From JAWLHJ01 sp039587535 (lineage in GTDB: Bacteria > Gemmatimonadota > Gemmatimonadetes > Longimicrobiales > Gaopeijiaceae), in contig JBDHIF010000002.1 of assembly GCA_039587535.1 (NCBI GenBank), positions 124,001 through 188,000 of the forward strand: a stretch of DNA of 64,000 bases, read 5' to 3'. Position numbers and translations under genes: made by a program. Below the pieces are notes generated by a model. That model was given only the letters and a program-made list of their open reading frames with translations, was not told the origin of the DNA and searched no databases. Below are positions 50,990-58,751 of the stretch, piece by piece (the stretch's first letter is position 1; each line of letters starts with the position of its first letter).

Positions 50990-51430
50990 ATGAGCAGAAG
51001 GATGAGGAGATGCGCCCTGCTGGCACTGCTGATCGTCCTTGGAATGCCGGCCTGCACGACGTGGCGGGTGTCCGCGGAGAGGCCGGAGGCGGTGATCCCT
51101 TCGGAGGCACCGGAAGCGGTACGGCTGACGACCCACCAAGGGGCGGTGGCTACCATTCGTGCCCCACTGCTCCGAAACGATTCCATCGTGTCTTCGGAGG
51201 CGCGGCAGCCCGCTCTCGCATTGTCCGAGGTGCGAGGACTCGAGGTCCGTCAGTTCGACGGTGCACGCACGATTGGACTCGCAGCCGTAGGTGTGGCCGT
51301 CGCCGCGCTCTGGACGACCGTGATGGCAGGTTCGGGTGGTGAAGGGGAGGGGCCGGACGATGTGCTCAAGCTGTCGCCGAACCTGGTTTCCGGGTTGGCA
51401 TGGCTCGGCCAGTTGGTGTTTGGCAGGTGA
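50990..51430 (+). CDS. Small lipoprotein of unknown function
   Basis: A 146-residue protein with a leader ALLALLIVLGMPAC, a lipobox, so it should be lipid-anchored. A beta-rich domain follows (AVRLTTHQGAVATIRAPLLRNDSIVSS, ALSEVRGLEVRQFDG), then a hydrophobic C-terminal segment (GLAAVGVAVAALWTTVMAG). The pattern resembles small lipoproteins of unknown function that I associate with Gemmatimonadota. The start at 50990 was chosen because the upstream open frame runs through the terminator stem. The gap to qhpA is 193 bp. Confidence 0.72.
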   Translation: MSRRMRRCALLALLIVLGMPACTTWRVSAERPEAVIPSEAPEAVRLTTHQGAVATIRAPLLRNDSIVSSEARQPALALSEVRGLEVRQFDGARTIGLAAVGVAVAALWTTVMAGSGGEGEGPDDVLKLSPNLVSGLAWLGQLVFGR

Positions 51431-51623
51431 GGTGCTGCGACCGGCAGTTCGCGGAAGTGGTAGGTGCCCTGCGACTCGACGCTTGACCGGTCTGGAACCG
51501 GTCTCTACCGTGAGCCGCATGGGTGCCCTTGATTTCTATCCATAGGGCGTGCTCGCTTGCGTTTCGACCCGATCGGTACGGGGGTCGATCCCGCCCGAGC
51601 ATGCCATGAGAGGAGTTGTCCGG

Positions 51624-53360
51624 ATGTCTCTACGAGGCTTGCCCCCCGCCTTCTTGCTCGTCGCGCTCGCCCTGATCGGAGTCGACATCTCCATGCCGAC
51701 GAGCGTCTTAGGGCAAGAAAGCGCGGGGACCGGCATCCCCGTGACCAGCGACCTGGTCGTGAGAAGCTGTAGCCGGTGCCACACCGAGGATGACGAGGGC
51801 CGTTTGTCGCGCATCTCGTTCTTGCGGAAGACGCCCGAGGGATGGAGCCAGTCGATCCGCCGGATGGTGTCGCTGAACGGCGTCAGCGTGGATCCGGAGG
51901 AAGCCCGGGAGATCGTGCGGTACCTGGCGAACAACCACGGGATCGCACCCGAGGAGCTTCGACCCGCCTTCTACGAGGTGGAGCGGCGTCCGCTTACGGA
52001 CCGTCCTGAGATGGCCGAAGTCGTCCGGGAGACGTGCACGGCCTGTCACAGCCTCGGCCGGATGGCCACCCAGCGCAGGACTGCCGAGGAGTGGCGCCTC
52101 ATCGCCGACACGCACCGCGGGCTCTATCCGCTCACCGACCGCCAGACTTTTCGCCGCGGATCCGTGCCCGAAGAGGACGGGGATTACGAGTTCCCCGTAG
52201 ATGCCGCGGTGGCCCGTCTGGCGCGGGAGTATCCCCTCGAGACCACGGCTTGGACCAATTGGTCGGCGAACATGCGGACTCCGCAGATCGCCGGCACCTG
52301 GGCGCTGGTCGGGTACGAGATCGGGCGGGGCCCGGTATTCGGCACGCTCGAGATCTCGTCTACCGGATCCGCTGGAGACCAGTTCCGGACCCAGGCCAGC
52401 TACACGTATCCCAAGGAGGGTCGCGCGGTGACCCGGAGTGGTCAGGCGACGGTGTACACGGGGTATCAGTGGCGAGGCAGCACACAGGGGAGCGGTGATC
52501 AGCACGGGATGCTCCGTGAGGTGCTATTCGTGGAGCGCGATTGGAGTCGTATGTACGGACGGTGGTTCACCGGGGCCTACGAAGAGCTGGGCGTGGATGT
52601 GCGAATGGTGCGCGTAGGCGCTCAGCCTGTCGTCTTGGGCGCATACCCGGAGCGGGTGCGCGCTGGAACGGAGGCCGAGGTAAGCATCTACGGCGCCCGC
52701 CTGCCAGAGACGCTGACGATTGGAGACATCGATCTCGGATCCGGCCTGAGCGTCCTGTCCGTGGAAGAAGCTTCGAGCGATGTGCTCACCATCCGGGTGA
52801 GGGCCGAGGCTGGTGCCACGGAGGGCGCGCGTGACGTCGCGCTGGGCGGAGTCCGCGGTGCGGGGGTGCTCGTGGTCTACGACGCCGTCGACTACATCTC
52901 CGTCGAGCCCTACCGCGCCCTCGCGCACGCTGGAGGTGGCAACTTCGATCCGGGTCTTGCTCGGTTCGAGGCGGTGGGCTACGCCGATGGCCCTGATGGA
53001 GAGCGGGGCTCGGACGACGACGTGCGGCTGGGCGCCGTCGAGGCGTCGTGGAGCGTCGTCGAGTACCCGCGGACCTGGAACGACGACGACACGCAGTTCG
53101 TCGGGGGAGTCGACGAGAACGGGGTGTTCACGCCCGCGATCGATGGTCCCAACCCCGAACGCAGCGGGAACAGGAACAACATCGGGGAGGTGTGGATCAG
53201 GGCCGAGCACCGAGTCGAAGGCGCTCCCGCCTCGGCGCAGCCGCTCCGGTCCCGGGCATTCCTTCTCGTGGCACCGCCTGACTACATTGAATGGGAGCCA
53301 CGGGTGGAGACCCTGAGCACCGCAGACGACCAGCAGGCGATGGGAGGAGGAGGCCGTTGA
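51624..53360 (+). CDS. qhpA: Quinohemoprotein amine dehydrogenase alpha subunit (diheme cytochrome c)
   Basis: A 578-residue periplasmic subunit with a signal peptide (LLVALALIGVDISMPTSVLG). Two c-type heme motifs follow, CSRCH (49-53) and CTACH (138-142), and then beta-rich Ig-like domains with PVVLGAYPERVRAGTEAEVSIYGA, matching the QHNDH alpha subunit. It takes electrons from the quinone of the gamma subunit and passes them to a soluble acceptor. ATG 51624 has GAGGAG upstream; ATG 51606 would add six residues. It overlaps qhpD by TTGA. Confidence 0.93.
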   Translation: MSLRGLPPAFLLVALALIGVDISMPTSVLGQESAGTGIPVTSDLVVRSCSRCHTEDDEGRLSRISFLRKTPEGWSQSIRRMVSLNGVSVDPEEAREIVRYLANNHGIAPEELRPAFYEVERRPLTDRPEMAEVVRETCTACHSLGRMATQRRTAEEWRLIADTHRGLYPLTDRQTFRRGSVPEEDGDYEFPVDAAVARLAREYPLETTAWTNWSANMRTPQIAGTWALVGYEIGRGPVFGTLEISSTGSAGDQFRTQASYTYPKEGRAVTRSGQATVYTGYQWRGSTQGSGDQHGMLREVLFVERDWSRMYGRWFTGAYEELGVDVRMVRVGAQPVVLGAYPERVRAGTEAEVSIYGARLPETLTIGDIDLGSGLSVLSVEEASSDVLTIRVRAEAGATEGARDVALGGVRGAGVLVVYDAVDYISVEPYRALAHAGGGNFDPGLARFEAVGYADGPDGERGSDDDVRLGAVEASWSVVEYPRTWNDDDTQFVGGVDENGVFTPAIDGPNPERSGNRNNIGEVWIRAEHRVEGAPASAQPLRSRAFLLVAPPDYIEWEPRVETLSTADDQQAMGGGGR

Positions 53361-54781
53361 GCACACGTTTACAGGTCAGGGAGTACCACAGCTTCGAAGC
53401 CGAGGGGCTGCACTTCCTTTATCTCGTTCCGAGCGCCGCCGTCTTCTGTGCGGACGAGACCGCCTCGGCGGTGCTCGAAAGGCTGGAGCAGGCTCCAGCG
53501 AGCGTCCCGGAGCTGGAGGCCGCGCTTGCGGCCCGCTTCACCGGCAAAGAGGTGCGCGCGGCCATCGCCGACCTCATCGAGGTCCATGCGGTGGGTCCCG
53601 AAGGTGTGGGCCCGGAGCCCATGCCGGTGGAGGCACCCCCGGACGGCATTCCCCTCAAGACGATGGTCCTGAACGTCACGAGCAAGTGCAACCTGGGTTG
53701 CACCTACTGCTACGAGTATGGTGACGACCGACTCGTCGAGGCCGGCACAATGCCTCGGTTCATGGATGAGGAGACCGCGAAGAAGAGCGTCGACTTCATG
53801 CTCGCCGAGGCTGGGGTGGGTGAGCGCTGTCATCTCACGTTCTTCGGTGGCGAGACCCTACTCAACTTCAAGCTTCTCAAGTCCACCCTCGCCTATGCCC
53901 GAGAGCAGGGGGAGGCGCAGGGTAAGACGGTGGACTTCAGTCTCACGACCAACGGGACGCTGCTCAAGCCGGAGACCATCGAGTGGCTCGCCGAGAACGA
54001 GGTCGGCGTGACCATCTCCATCGACGGGCCCCGGGAAGTCCAAGACAAGTTCCGGGTGTTCAACAACGGGATGGGGAGCTATGACGAGGTCATCCCGCGC
54101 GTCCGCGCGCTCCTGAAGCGGCACAGGACGAAGCCGGTGGGTGCTCGCGTCACCCTCACGAAGCAGAACCTGGACGTCATCGGGACCTTCCGGCATCTGA
54201 CGGAAGACATTGGCTTCTGGGAAGTCGGGTTCGCCCCTGTCACCACTGCCGACGGCCGCGACTACGCGATCGAAGGCGAGGCCTACGACCACATGCTCGA
54301 GCAGTTCGAGGAATTGGCGTGGGAGTGGCTCGAATATGCCGTGGAGGGCCGACATCACGGGTTCTCCAACGTGGGTGAGTCCATTGAGGAGATCCACAAA
54401 GGGTTCAGCAAGTCCCATCCATGCGGCGCCGGGGTCGGCATGCTCGGTGTCGCGACGGACGGCAATCTGGGTTTGTGTCATCGGTTCGCCGGCTCCGAGG
54501 AGCACCGGTTCGGCAACGTGACCGATGGCGTAGATCGCGCCAAGCAGGTCCAGTTTCTCGAGGAGCATCACATCGCGTACAAGCCGGACTGCCACAGCTG
54601 TTGGGCGCGTCCGTTGTGCGCAGGCGGGTGTTACCACGAGGCCAATACCCGGTACGGGACCACCAAGGCCCCCAACCTGCACTATTGCGATTGGATTCGT
54701 TCCTGGACCGACACGTGTTTGCAGGTCTATGGGGCCTTGGCCGCGAGGAACCCCGACTTCCTGAAGCATTTCGAGCACTAA
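53357..54781 (+). CDS. qhpD: Radical-SAM maturase QhpD, forms Cys-Asp/Glu thioether bridges in the gamma subunit
   Basis: A 474-residue radical SAM protein with the cluster motif CNLGCTYC (111-118, CxxxCxxC). A C-terminal SPASM-type cysteine set follows (CGAGVGMLG, CHSCWARPLCAGGCYHE, CDWIRSW) for auxiliary iron-sulfur clusters. QhpD is known to bind the QhpC precursor and make its three intrapeptidyl Cys-to-acid thioether bonds before export. The N-terminal 95 residues look like the peptide-binding (RRE-like) part. The start is TTG, overlapping qhpA TGA, with GGGAGGAGG upstream. Length agrees with Paracoccus QhpD (from memory, about 476). Confidence 0.93.
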   Translation: MSTRLQVREYHSFEAEGLHFLYLVPSAAVFCADETASAVLERLEQAPASVPELEAALAARFTGKEVRAAIADLIEVHAVGPEGVGPEPMPVEAPPDGIPLKTMVLNVTSKCNLGCTYCYEYGDDRLVEAGTMPRFMDEETAKKSVDFMLAEAGVGERCHLTFFGGETLLNFKLLKSTLAYAREQGEAQGKTVDFSLTTNGTLLKPETIEWLAENEVGVTISIDGPREVQDKFRVFNNGMGSYDEVIPRVRALLKRHRTKPVGARVTLTKQNLDVIGTFRHLTEDIGFWEVGFAPVTTADGRDYAIEGEAYDHMLEQFEELAWEWLEYAVEGRHHGFSNVGESIEEIHKGFSKSHPCGAGVGMLGVATDGNLGLCHRFAGSEEHRFGNVTDGVDRAKQVQFLEEHHIAYKPDCHSCWARPLCAGGCYHEANTRYGTTKAPNLHYCDWIRSWTDTCLQVYGALAARNPDFLKHFEH

Positions 54782-54792
54782 CGGAGAGCGAC

Positions 54793-55170
54793 ATGAGGCG
54801 AATCAAGGCGATCAACCAGAAGGCTGCGCGAATCGAGCAGTACGTGGCGCAGACCCGTCCCGCGCCGGTGTCCCCTGACACGGGTGAGGTCGAGGACGAG
54901 CTGGAAGTCGTGGGACTTGAGAGCGGGCAGCCGAGCGGGCCGGAGATTCCGTTCGGATGCACGTTGATGTTCTCGCCAGGGTGGGAGACCGATTCCGGGG
55001 GTGGTACCGCGGGTCTCTGCCAGCCCGTCGAGCGCGACTTGTTCGACTGCCACCTCGGCTGCTTCTGGCCCGCGCAGGTGCCGGACCAGCTCAACAACGC
55101 GGCGGATTGGACGAGCAAGTGTGCCGCCGCTCAGAAGGATTGGCGGAAGCTCGACCTGGTGTTTCCATGA
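54793..55170 (+). CDS. qhpC: Quinohemoprotein amine dehydrogenase gamma subunit precursor (CTQ-bearing)
   Basis: A 125-residue precursor. All modified residues of the known mature gamma subunit align by spacing: C56 to E65 (10-residue span), C76 to D82, C90 to D98 for the thioether bridges, and C86 with W92 for cysteine tryptophylquinone. The region DLFDCHLGCFWPAQV holds the cofactor and TSKCAAAQKDWRKLDLVFP is the end. The N-terminal 50 residues (MRRIKAINQKAARIEQYV...) are a helical leader without signal-peptide character, expected to be removed by QhpE. One extra cysteine (C110) has no assigned role. GGAGAG precedes the ATG. Confidence 0.95.
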   Translation: MRRIKAINQKAARIEQYVAQTRPAPVSPDTGEVEDELEVVGLESGQPSGPEIPFGCTLMFSPGWETDSGGGTAGLCQPVERDLFDCHLGCFWPAQVPDQLNNAADWTSKCAAAQKDWRKLDLVFP

Positions 55171-56270
55171 GGAACGCCATCGGCCGCCTCGGGGCGGCCT
55201 TTGCGCTCGTGGGTTGTGCGGCACTCCCCAGCGGCGCCCAGGAGCTCACAGGCGGCGATGGCTTCATGTACGTGGGTACCTACGCCGCCGACGTGCACGT
55301 CATCAGCGAGGAAGATTTCTCCGTCGTCGCGCGGATTCCCGCCGAGGCGGGAATCCCGGGAGGGCTCCTGGCCACGCCAGATGGCTCGAGGTTGGTGGCC
55401 CCGACGATCGACTACGAGTGGGTGGAGATCTTCGACGTCGCGGAGCGTAGGAGCATCGATCGGTTCACGCTGACCGAGCGGAACGCGAAGATGCGCGTCC
55501 GCGCCATGGCCGTACATCCCGACGGGCGCCACGCGGTGATCATGGCTCGGCGGTACCAGAAGCTCCGCGACCGATGGGACATCGGTGACATGGAGCTCTT
55601 CCTCTTCGATATGGAGGGGAAGGAGCGGCTTCAGGACGTCCCCTGGCCGGGAGGTGCGGTCCAGGAGACACGCGGTAGCTTCGGCTTCTCCTCGGACGGG
55701 TCGCAGTTCTACTTCTTCACCGACGAAGTCCACATCTACGACACCGAGTCCTATGAGGAAGTCGACTCGTGGGACTATTCGGGAGCTCTCGACGAGGGCA
55801 TGGGCGACTTCCGGTTCGGGTTTACGACCACGCCTCGTGAGGAGCCGGACTGGTACGCCGGGTTCTTCCGCGTGTCGGAGGACATCCAGGACCGGTCGGT
55901 GATCGGATTCGCCCGGGCCAATCCGATCGAGCGGCGCGTGGAGGCCAAGGTGCTCGGCCCTGCGGAGATGGGTCCTCAGGGAAGCTTCGCGTTGGCGCCG
56001 GACCGGAGCATGGCGTATGCGCTCCGCCAGGAGGTGGGGAACTACCAGCTCTGGGCCATCGACCTGGAGACTGCCCAAGCCAGGCACGTTGTGTTCGAGG
56101 GACGACCACGGATGTCCTTGGAGGTCAGCTCGAACGGGCGTTACCTGTACATCTATGCCGCCGGAAACACCGTCGACGTGTACGATGCCGGGACGCTCGA
56201 GCTCCGGCACACGATCGATCTCGATGCCGACATGACGATTGGACGGCTCTGGATTCTACCGGCTCGCTGA
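55167..56270 (+). CDS. qhpB: Quinohemoprotein amine dehydrogenase beta subunit (beta-propeller)
   Basis: A 367-residue exported protein with a signal peptide (AAFALVGCAALPSGAQE), then repeated blades of about 45 residues (GGLLATPDGSRLVAPTIDYE, RAMAVHPDGRHAVIMARRY, SFGFSSDGSQFYFFTDEVHIYD, SFALAPDRSMAYALRQ). That is the seven-bladed propeller of the QHNDH beta subunit, which completes the active site around the gamma subunit. The start overlaps the qhpC stop (ATGA), giving the order A-D-C-B as in known loci. Confidence 0.93.
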   Translation: MRNAIGRLGAAFALVGCAALPSGAQELTGGDGFMYVGTYAADVHVISEEDFSVVARIPAEAGIPGGLLATPDGSRLVAPTIDYEWVEIFDVAERRSIDRFTLTERNAKMRVRAMAVHPDGRHAVIMARRYQKLRDRWDIGDMELFLFDMEGKERLQDVPWPGGAVQETRGSFGFSSDGSQFYFFTDEVHIYDTESYEEVDSWDYSGALDEGMGDFRFGFTTTPREEPDWYAGFFRVSEDIQDRSVIGFARANPIERRVEAKVLGPAEMGPQGSFALAPDRSMAYALRQEVGNYQLWAIDLETAQARHVVFEGRPRMSLEVSSNGRYLYIYAAGNTVDVYDAGTLELRHTIDLDADMTIGRLWILPAR

Positions 56271-56282
56271 CGGAGTTCACGG

Positions 56283-56309
56283 CAGGGGCGGCCTTTTCGG
56301 CCGCCCCTG
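56283..56309. terminator. Bidirectional terminator between qhpB and qhpE
   Basis: An 11-bp perfect stem CAGGGGCGGCC/GGCCGCCCCTG with loop TTTTC lies between the convergent genes (13 bp after qhpB, 5 bp after qhpE on the other strand). It probably ends both transcripts. Confidence 0.75.
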
Positions 56310-56313
56310 ACCG

Positions 56314-57024
56314 TCAGGAGTCTTGGTGCGGTTCGGCGTCGCGGGCGGGCGCCGATGCCTCGATCAGATCAAACGCGGCTTCAGCCGTCTTGATGTCCGG
56401 CCGATCCACGACCAACGACGCCAGGATGCCACTGGCGTTCGCCACCGCGAAGCTGATTCCCTTCAGGTTCCGCTCCTTGGGGACGCCGGGTATGGGCCGG
56501 GGATAGGGTGATGCCACGATCGCCTGGGCTCCCCCGGACAGGGACCGCACCGAGAGGGTGTCCCTGGGTTGATCCGGATCCATGAGAACGCCGGCGACCC
56601 CGCTCAATGCGCCAGGGAGCCATGTGACCCCGTCGTGCTCGCGGGCGGAGACCAGCAGCGCGCCTCTGGTGCGTGTGCGTTCCACGACGGCTTCGAGATG
56701 GGACCGGCGCAGATCCTTGGGCGTGCCGAGGCTGAGATTGATGATGCGCGCCCCGTGCTCCATCGCTCGATCGATCGCCCTGATGAGGGTTGGTACGCTG
56801 GTGGCGAGTCGATCCTCGAACACCTTGATCACGAAGAGCTCTGCGTCTGGTGCCTTCTCGTGGATGGCGGCCGCCACCGCGGTCCCGTGTCCGAGTCGGT
56901 CGAGGTAGTCCTCGTGCTCCCTTCCATGCAGGTCGAGGCCGAGGCCACCTGACACGCCAGGAAGGTGCGGATGGGGGACGTTCACGCCGCTGTCGATGAC
57001 GGCCACGCGCACACGGTCGCTCAT
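56314..57024 (-). CDS. qhpE: Subtilisin-like protease QhpE (gamma-subunit leader processing)
   Basis: A 236-residue S8-family protease without a signal peptide, so cytoplasmic. Catalytic residues: D11 in VAVIDSGVN, H46 in GHGTAVAAAIH and S191 in GISFAVANASGI. The family role is removal of the QhpC leader. Two oddities: the serine sits in GIS rather than GTS, and the place of the oxyanion asparagine (usually AAGN) reads VSAREHDG with H130. Compact size and position in the locus support QhpE. ATGA overlap with qhpF. Confidence 0.88.
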   Translation of the reverse strand: MSDRVRVAVIDSGVNVPHPHLPGVSGGLGLDLHGREHEDYLDRLGHGTAVAAAIHEKAPDAELFVIKVFEDRLATSVPTLIRAIDRAMEHGARIINLSLGTPKDLRRSHLEAVVERTRTRGALLVSAREHDGVTWLPGALSGVAGVLMDPDQPRDTLSVRSLSGGAQAIVASPYPRPIPGVPKERNLKGISFAVANASGILASLVVDRPDIKTAEAAFDLIEASAPARDAEPHQDS

Positions 57025-58751
57025 CCTTTGAGATCCACGAAGAGCGCTCGGAACGAGCCGTCCGCCGATTCGAGTCGTTCCGGGGACCCGTCCTCCTTCA
57101 CGCGCCCGCCATCGACCAGGACCACGCGGTCGCAGCGACGGGCCAACGCCAGACGATGTGTGATCACAACGGTCGTGCGCTGTCGCATGAGTCGATCGTA
57201 CCCTCCGAGCACCGACGCTTCCGTCGAGGGGTCCAGGGCGCCGGTGGCCTCGTCCATGATGAGGACAGCCGGATCCAGAAGGAACGCGCGGGCCAGCGCC
57301 AGGCGTTGTCGCTCACCGGCGGACAGCTCTTGGCCTCGCTCCCCCACACGGGTATCGAGACCCTCGGGCAGGTGCTGTAGGAGGGAGCCGAGCTGAGCTG
57401 CCTCCAGCGCGGCACGGATCTCATCGTCCGTGGCTTCGGGACGGCCGAAGCGGACGTTGTCCCGCACACTGGCGTGAAAAACGAATGGAGCCTGCTCGAC
57501 CACGTGGATGAGGCGTCTGGTGTCGGCCAGGGCCAGATGGCGCAGCTCCACGCCGTCCAGCAGGATCCGCCCTTCCTCGGGATCCAGGAATCGGGCGAGC
57601 AGGTCCGCCAGCGTGGACTTGCCACTTCCGCTGGCGCCGACGATGGCCACCGTCTGCCCGGCCGGAATGTCGAGGTGGACTCCGTCGAGCACCTCGCCAC
57701 CTCGCCCGAAGCCGAATCTGACGCCGTCCAGACGGAGATCGCCGCTGGCGTCCTCCAGATGGACCGGGTCCTCCGCTTCCGTGACCTCGGGCGGAGTGTC
57801 CAGAAGCTCGTGGACGCGCACCAGAGACGCACGGGCGGTGGCCACGTTCGAATAGATCCCCATGAGTCCCTGGATGGGGCCCATGAGGCGCATCTGGTAG
57901 GCCATGAATGCCACGAAGGTGCCGAGCGTGGTCATTCCTTCGATGACCCGCCAACCCCCGAACAGAAAGACGGCGGCTGTGCCCACCGACAGAAGAAGGC
58001 CGGGAAGCCCGCCGGCCAGGTAGGTGTAGAGGCGCATGGACAGCAGGGCGTCCACGAAGGTGTCGTTTCTCTCCCGGAATCGTGCGACTTCCCGCTCCTG
58101 GGCGTTCAAGCCCACCACGGTGCGCATGCCCTGCAGTGTCTCGATGAGGAAGGTGCCTATGTCCGCGCTCCGCTCCCTGAGCGTGCGCACGCGAGCTTCA
58201 AGCTCGCGGCGATACCTGACCAGAGCCCAGAGTGCCGGCGGAAGTGCGAGCATGCCGACGAGGAAGAGGGTCGCGTCGAGCCACACGAGCATGATCAGCG
58301 TGCCCACCAACGAGAGCGTCTGACCGAGCCAGCCGAGGGCTGCCTCACCGGTGATCCGCTGGATCTCTCCGATATCCCCGTTGATGCGGGAAACCACGTC
58401 ACCCAGCGGGGTCCGCGCGTAGAATCGCGGTGACAGACGCTGCAGATGTCGATACAGGGCGACTCGCATGTCGAAGAGGATGTCCGCCGACACACCAGTG
58501 TACCTCAGGCCGCTCCAGGCGTTGATGCCGAACGACAGGAGGCTCACACCGACGAACAGCCCTACGATCCGCACGAGGGCGCTGAAGTCACCGGCGAGGA
58601 TGGCGTCGTCGATGAGGAGCTTGGACAGGTAGGGAACGACCAGCCCGAGCCCCGTGCCCAGGAGCGTGGCCAGGACGACGGGTACCAAGCGCGGAGCGTA
58701 CGGGCGGACGTACGCCAGGGCACGTCGCAGATGGGGATCGATGCGTGGCAT
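57021..58751 (-). CDS. qhpF: ABC transporter QhpF, exports the cross-linked gamma subunit
   Basis: A 576-residue half-size exporter: six membrane helices in residues about 20-300, then an ATPase domain with Walker A GASGSGKST (372-380), signature LSAGERQRLALARA and Walker B VLIMDEATGALD. Dimers would form a full transporter. In QHNDH loci this protein carries the modified gamma subunit to the periplasm, since QhpC has no signal peptide. Overlaps qhpE and qhpG, so the three form one transcript. Confidence 0.9.
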   Translation of the reverse strand: MPRIDPHLRRALAYVRPYAPRLVPVVLATLLGTGLGLVVPYLSKLLIDDAILAGDFSALVRIVGLFVGVSLLSFGINAWSGLRYTGVSADILFDMRVALYRHLQRLSPRFYARTPLGDVVSRINGDIGEIQRITGEAALGWLGQTLSLVGTLIMLVWLDATLFLVGMLALPPALWALVRYRRELEARVRTLRERSADIGTFLIETLQGMRTVVGLNAQEREVARFRERNDTFVDALLSMRLYTYLAGGLPGLLLSVGTAAVFLFGGWRVIEGMTTLGTFVAFMAYQMRLMGPIQGLMGIYSNVATARASLVRVHELLDTPPEVTEAEDPVHLEDASGDLRLDGVRFGFGRGGEVLDGVHLDIPAGQTVAIVGASGSGKSTLADLLARFLDPEEGRILLDGVELRHLALADTRRLIHVVEQAPFVFHASVRDNVRFGRPEATDDEIRAALEAAQLGSLLQHLPEGLDTRVGERGQELSAGERQRLALARAFLLDPAVLIMDEATGALDPSTEASVLGGYDRLMRQRTTVVITHRLALARRCDRVVLVDGGRVKEDGSPERLESADGSFRALFVDLKG

